Made by a program: the position numbers and the translations under genes. A stretch of DNA of 6,308 bases from NCBI GenBank assembly GCA_902461475.1, contig CABPXX010000087.1:1-6308 (forward strand), read 5' to 3'. The notes under the pieces were generated by a model. It ran no database searches. It saw only the letters and a program-made list of their open reading frames with translations, and was not told where the DNA came from. Positions within the stretch are counted from its first letter, which is position 1. Every line of letters starts with the position of its first letter. Positions 3,501-6,308 of this stretch are shown one piece after another. Source of the stretch: an uncultured Eubacteriales bacterium (GTDB lineage Bacteria > Bacillota > Clostridia > Oscillospirales > Oscillospiraceae).

Positions 3501-6308
3501 ATGGAACCTAAGGTTTCGGTGATTATCCCGGTATACAACGTGGAGAAGTACCTGGGCCCCTGCCTGGACAGTATATTGGGACAAACTCTGAACAACATCG
3601 AGGTCATCTGCGTGGACGACGGCTCCACCGACCGCTCCCTGGACATTCTGCGGGAGTATGAGAAGCGGGATGCCCGGGTGAAGGTGCTCACCCAGCCCAA
3701 CACCAATGCCGGAGCGGCACGCAACAAGGGCATCCAGCAGGCCAAGGGCGAGTACCTGTCCTTCCTGGATTCCGACGACCACTTTGACCCCACCATGCTG
3801 GAAAAGTGCGCCGCCCGTATGGACCAGGACGGGTCTGACGTACTGGTCTTCGGGGCCAAGCAGCACAACATGCGCACCGGGGTCATCTCGGACATGCCTT
3901 GGAGCCTGCGCCTGGACCGCTGCCCCCAGAAGTCGGTGTTCACCCCCCGAGAGGTGAAGGACTACCTCTTCAACAACTTCCAGAACTGGCCGTGGAACAA
4001 GCTGTTCCGCCGCTCCTTCGTGGAACAGCACCACATCACCTACCAGGAGATCACCCGCACCAACGATATGGCCTTTGTCTGTCAGGCCCTGGCCCAGGCC
4101 GGGCGCATCTCGGTGCTGGACGAGTATCTGGCCTACTACCGGGTGGAGACGGGCAGCAGCCTCCAGCAGAGCAACCACCGGGACCCCATGGCCTTTACCC
4201 AGGCCTTTGTGGAGACCAAGCGCCGCCTGGAGCAGGCGGGTCTGTACCACAAGTTTGAGAAGAGCTTTTTGAATGTGGTGCTCAGCGGCACCCGAACCAA
4301 CCTCTATAATATGAAGACGGTGGAGGCCAAGGAGAGGGTTATTCGCTGGATTCAGAGCGTGATGGACCAGGAGTTCCATATGTTCTCCAAGGACCGCAGC
4401 TATTTCTACATGCCTGCCCACTACGATGAGCTCAAGGACCTGAGCCAGCAGGGCGAGGTGGCCCGGCAGGTGGCGGCTCCGGTGAAACAGCCCAAGGTGT
4501 CGGTGATTATGCCCTCCCTCAATGTGGGCCGCTTTATCCGGGAGTGTATTGCCAGTGTCAGCAAGCAGACCCTGGAGGACATTGAGATCATCTGTGTGGA
4601 CGCCAGGTCCACCGACGGCACCCTGGAGCTGCTGGAGTACGCCGCCCAGCTGGACCACCGCATTCAGGTGGTGCGCAGCGACAAGAAGAGTTACGGCTAC
4701 CAGATGAACCTGGGACTGGATGCAGCCCGGGGCGAGTACATTGGCATTGTGGAGACCGACGACTGGATTGAGCCCACCATGTTTGAGACCATGTACCAGG
4801 CCGCCAAGGCCCAGAAGGCGGACATGGTCAAGTGCAACTATCACTGGTTCACCACCGGGCAGGGCAGACAGTCCCTCCCCTTTGAGAATCTGTCCCGCTG
4901 CCAGTACGGCAAGGTGTTCTGTCCCCGCGCCGACGACCACGCCATCTTCACTACCACCCCCGCCATCTGGAGTGGCATCTACCGCAAGGACATGATCACT
5001 AGCCACGGCATCCGCTTCCATGAGACGCCGGGAGCCTCCTTCCAGGACACCTCCTTCCACTTCATGGTGTGCACCGTGTCCCAGCGCTGCTATCTGCTGG
5101 AGGACCACCTGCACCACTACCGCAAGGACAACGACGGCTCCTCGGTGCACTCCAAGGGTAAGGTGTTCTGTGTCAGCGATGAGATGCACTACTATGAGCA
5201 GTTCCTGGAGAAAAATCCCCAGTACAAGAAGGAACTGTATGCCTTCTATCTGTCTTTGAAGTATGAGAAGTACCGCTGGAACTACGAGCGCCTGACGGCA
5301 GAGAACCAGTGGTCCTTTATGGAGCTGATGCACCGGGAGTTCCAGGAGGCCTACCGTCAGGGCCAGCTGGACAACCGGGAGTTTACCCCCGACGCCTGGG
5401 AGAACCTGAGCCGGGTGGTCACCAACCCCATCCAGCAGTTCAAGCTCACCTGTAAGACCTATTCCACCCGCCCCAACCTGTCCCTGGTGTTCCCCGCCCG
5501 GGTGGTGGTGGAAAGCCGGGTGGAGGACCCCAAGGTGTCGGTGATCATCCCCATGTATAATGTGGAGGAGTACATCGCCCAGACCGTGGACAGCGTGCTG
5601 GGCCAGACTGACAAGCAGGTGGAAGTGGTGTGCGTCAACGACGGCTCGGTGGACGCCACCCTGGACATCGTCCGGGACATCGCCCAGCGGGACGGCCGGG
5701 TGACCCTGCTCCACCAGATCAACAAGGGCCAGTCCGCCGCCCGAAATGTGGGCATCCAGCAGGCCAAGGGTGAGTTTATCATCTTCCTGGATGGGGATGA
5801 TATGCTGGAGGAGAACACCGTGGCCACCCTCTATCCCCAGGCGGTGGAGCGGGAGCTGGACGTGCTGTACTACGACGGCAAGTCCATCTACGACACCCCC
5901 GAGCTGGAGAAGGCCCACCCCTACTACAAGACGGCCTACGAGTACCTGGCCGAGTTGCCCGATGTGATGACGGGCCGGGACCTGTTCTGCCGCATGAAGG
6001 ACGACCGGAAGTACCGGGCCTCCCCCTGTCTGGGCATGTACCGCAAGTCCTATCTGCTGGACAAGCACTTGACGTTTGTGGAGGGCATTGTCCACGAGGA
6101 CAACCTGTTTAGCATTCAGTCCTTGGTACAGGCCCAGCGGGTGGCCCACGTCACCGACCAGCTGCTCATCCGTCGGGTGCGGGAGGGCTCCACGGTGACT
6201 ATGAAGAAGACCTTCATGCACATCTACGGCTACCTCACCTGTATGACGGGCATGTATGAGTTTATCCAGAGCCGGGAGTATGACCAGGAGCTGCAGCGGC
6301 ATGTGGCC
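3501..6308 (+). CDS. Three-module family 2 glycosyltransferase (3' partial)
   Basis: The frame is open from ATG 3501 to the window edge, giving 936 residues with no stop. It contains three GT-A modules in one chain, presumably adding several sugars to one glycan in the cytoplasm. Module 1 (1 to about 300) has KVSVIIPVYN (4-13), VDDGSTD (38-44), GAARN (71-75), LDSDD (89-93) and TNDMAF (187-192). Module 2 (331 to about 600) starts at PKVSVIMPSLN and is divergent: VDARSTD (366-372), YGYQMN replacing the usual G-ARN element, VETDD (417-421) and FQDTSF (514-519). Module 3 (677 onward) starts at PKVSVIIPMYN and has VNDGSVD (712-718), GQSAARN, LDGDD (763-767) and HEDNLF (865-870). Helical linkers of roughly 80 residues, rich in Tyr and charged residues, separate modules. 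No membrane segment is visible. Further modules may lie beyond the window. Which modules are active, and their sugars, are unknown. Confidence 0.95.
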   Translation, partial: MEPKVSVIIPVYNVEKYLGPCLDSILGQTLNNIEVICVDDGSTDRSLDILREYEKRDARVKVLTQPNTNAGAARNKGIQQAKGEYLSFLDSDDHFDPTMLEKCAARMDQDGSDVLVFGAKQHNMRTGVISDMPWSLRLDRCPQKSVFTPREVKDYLFNNFQNWPWNKLFRRSFVEQHHITYQEITRTNDMAFVCQALAQAGRISVLDEYLAYYRVETGSSLQQSNHRDPMAFTQAFVETKRRLEQAGLYHKFEKSFLNVVLSGTRTNLYNMKTVEAKERVIRWIQSVMDQEFHMFSKDRSYFYMPAHYDELKDLSQQGEVARQVAAPVKQPKVSVIMPSLNVGRFIRECIASVSKQTLEDIEIICVDARSTDGTLELLEYAAQLDHRIQVVRSDKKSYGYQMNLGLDAARGEYIGIVETDDWIEPTMFETMYQAAKAQKADMVKCNYHWFTTGQGRQSLPFENLSRCQYGKVFCPRADDHAIFTTTPAIWSGIYRKDMITSHGIRFHETPGASFQDTSFHFMVCTVSQRCYLLEDHLHHYRKDNDGSSVHSKGKVFCVSDEMHYYEQFLEKNPQYKKELYAFYLSLKYEKYRWNYERLTAENQWSFMELMHREFQEAYRQGQLDNREFTPDAWENLSRVVTNPIQQFKLTCKTYSTRPNLSLVFPARVVVESRVEDPKVSVIIPMYNVEEYIAQTVDSVLGQTDKQVEVVCVNDGSVDATLDIVRDIAQRDGRVTLLHQINKGQSAARNVGIQQAKGEFIIFLDGDDMLEENTVATLYPQAVERELDVLYYDGKSIYDTPELEKAHPYYKTAYEYLAELPDVMTGRDLFCRMKDDRKYRASPCLGMYRKSYLLDKHLTFVEGIVHEDNLFSIQSLVQAQRVAHVTDQLLIRRVREGSTVTMKKTFMHIYGYLTCMTGMYEFIQSREYDQELQRHVA
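3600..3635 (+). repeat. Near-identical GT2 motif patch, copy in module 1 of the large glycosyltransferase
   Basis: Partner of 1306-1341, with 35 of 36 bases identical; it encodes VICVDDGSTDR. A second shared patch within the same large gene links 3728-3753 (module 1) and 5750-5775 (module 3), with 25 of 26 bases identical over the GIQQAKGE coding region. Confidence 0.6.

Noticed and set aside
2220..6302. A 1360-codon open frame on the minus strand spanning the ATP-grasp gene, the spacer and most of the large glycosyltransferase
   Set aside because: Its codons are in register with the sense codons, so it stays open only because TTA, CTA and TCA are not used in the sense frame, as expected in a GC-rich genome. 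It lacks recognisable domains, whereas the sense strand has clear GT2 and ATP-grasp motifs.
1..6308. Search for CRISPR arrays, tRNA or rRNA genes, insertion-sequence ends and promoters
   Set aside because: Nothing convincing was seen by eye; the window is almost entirely filled by overlapping + strand coding regions.

Overview
The window is a gene-dense, GC-rich stretch in which every supported gene lies on the + strand. It reads as the interior of a surface-polysaccharide (capsule, teichuronic-acid-like or cell-wall glycan) biosynthesis operon. Strong third-position G/C bias, AGGAG-type ribosome binding sites, GTG starts, GT2 enzymes of the kind common in Firmicutes and a TupA-type ATP-grasp protein together suggest a GC-rich clostridial anaerobe (Oscillospiraceae-like gut bacterium). 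That host call is inference from style, not from a marker gene.

Layout: (1) positions 3-173 hold the last 56 codons of an unrecognised basic protein. (2) 170-1195 encodes a 341-aa family 2 glycosyltransferase (GT2). (3) 1192-2271 encodes a second, 359-aa GT2 enzyme. (4) 2259-3449 encodes a 396-aa TupA-family ATP-grasp protein with an added N-terminal coiled coil. (5) From 3501 to beyond the end of the window runs a very large protein (at least 936 aa) containing three consecutive GT2 catalytic modules; its 3' end is not in the window. The genes are tightly packed: two GTGA stop/start overlaps, one 13-base overlap and one 51-base gap. No promoter or terminator is visible, so the window is probably one transcription unit entered and left mid-operon. 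No intergenic stretch exceeds 51 bases.

Together the genes give at least five GT-A catalytic modules, enough to assemble an oligosaccharide repeat on a carrier at the cytoplasmic face of the membrane. They also give one ATP-dependent amide/peptide ligase that could attach an amino acid or peptide to a sugar carboxylate or amine. The most unusual points are the three-module glycosyltransferase with a divergent middle module, and the TupA ligase carrying a regular heptad-repeat coiled coil of about 65 residues. No mobile element, RNA gene or CRISPR array was seen.
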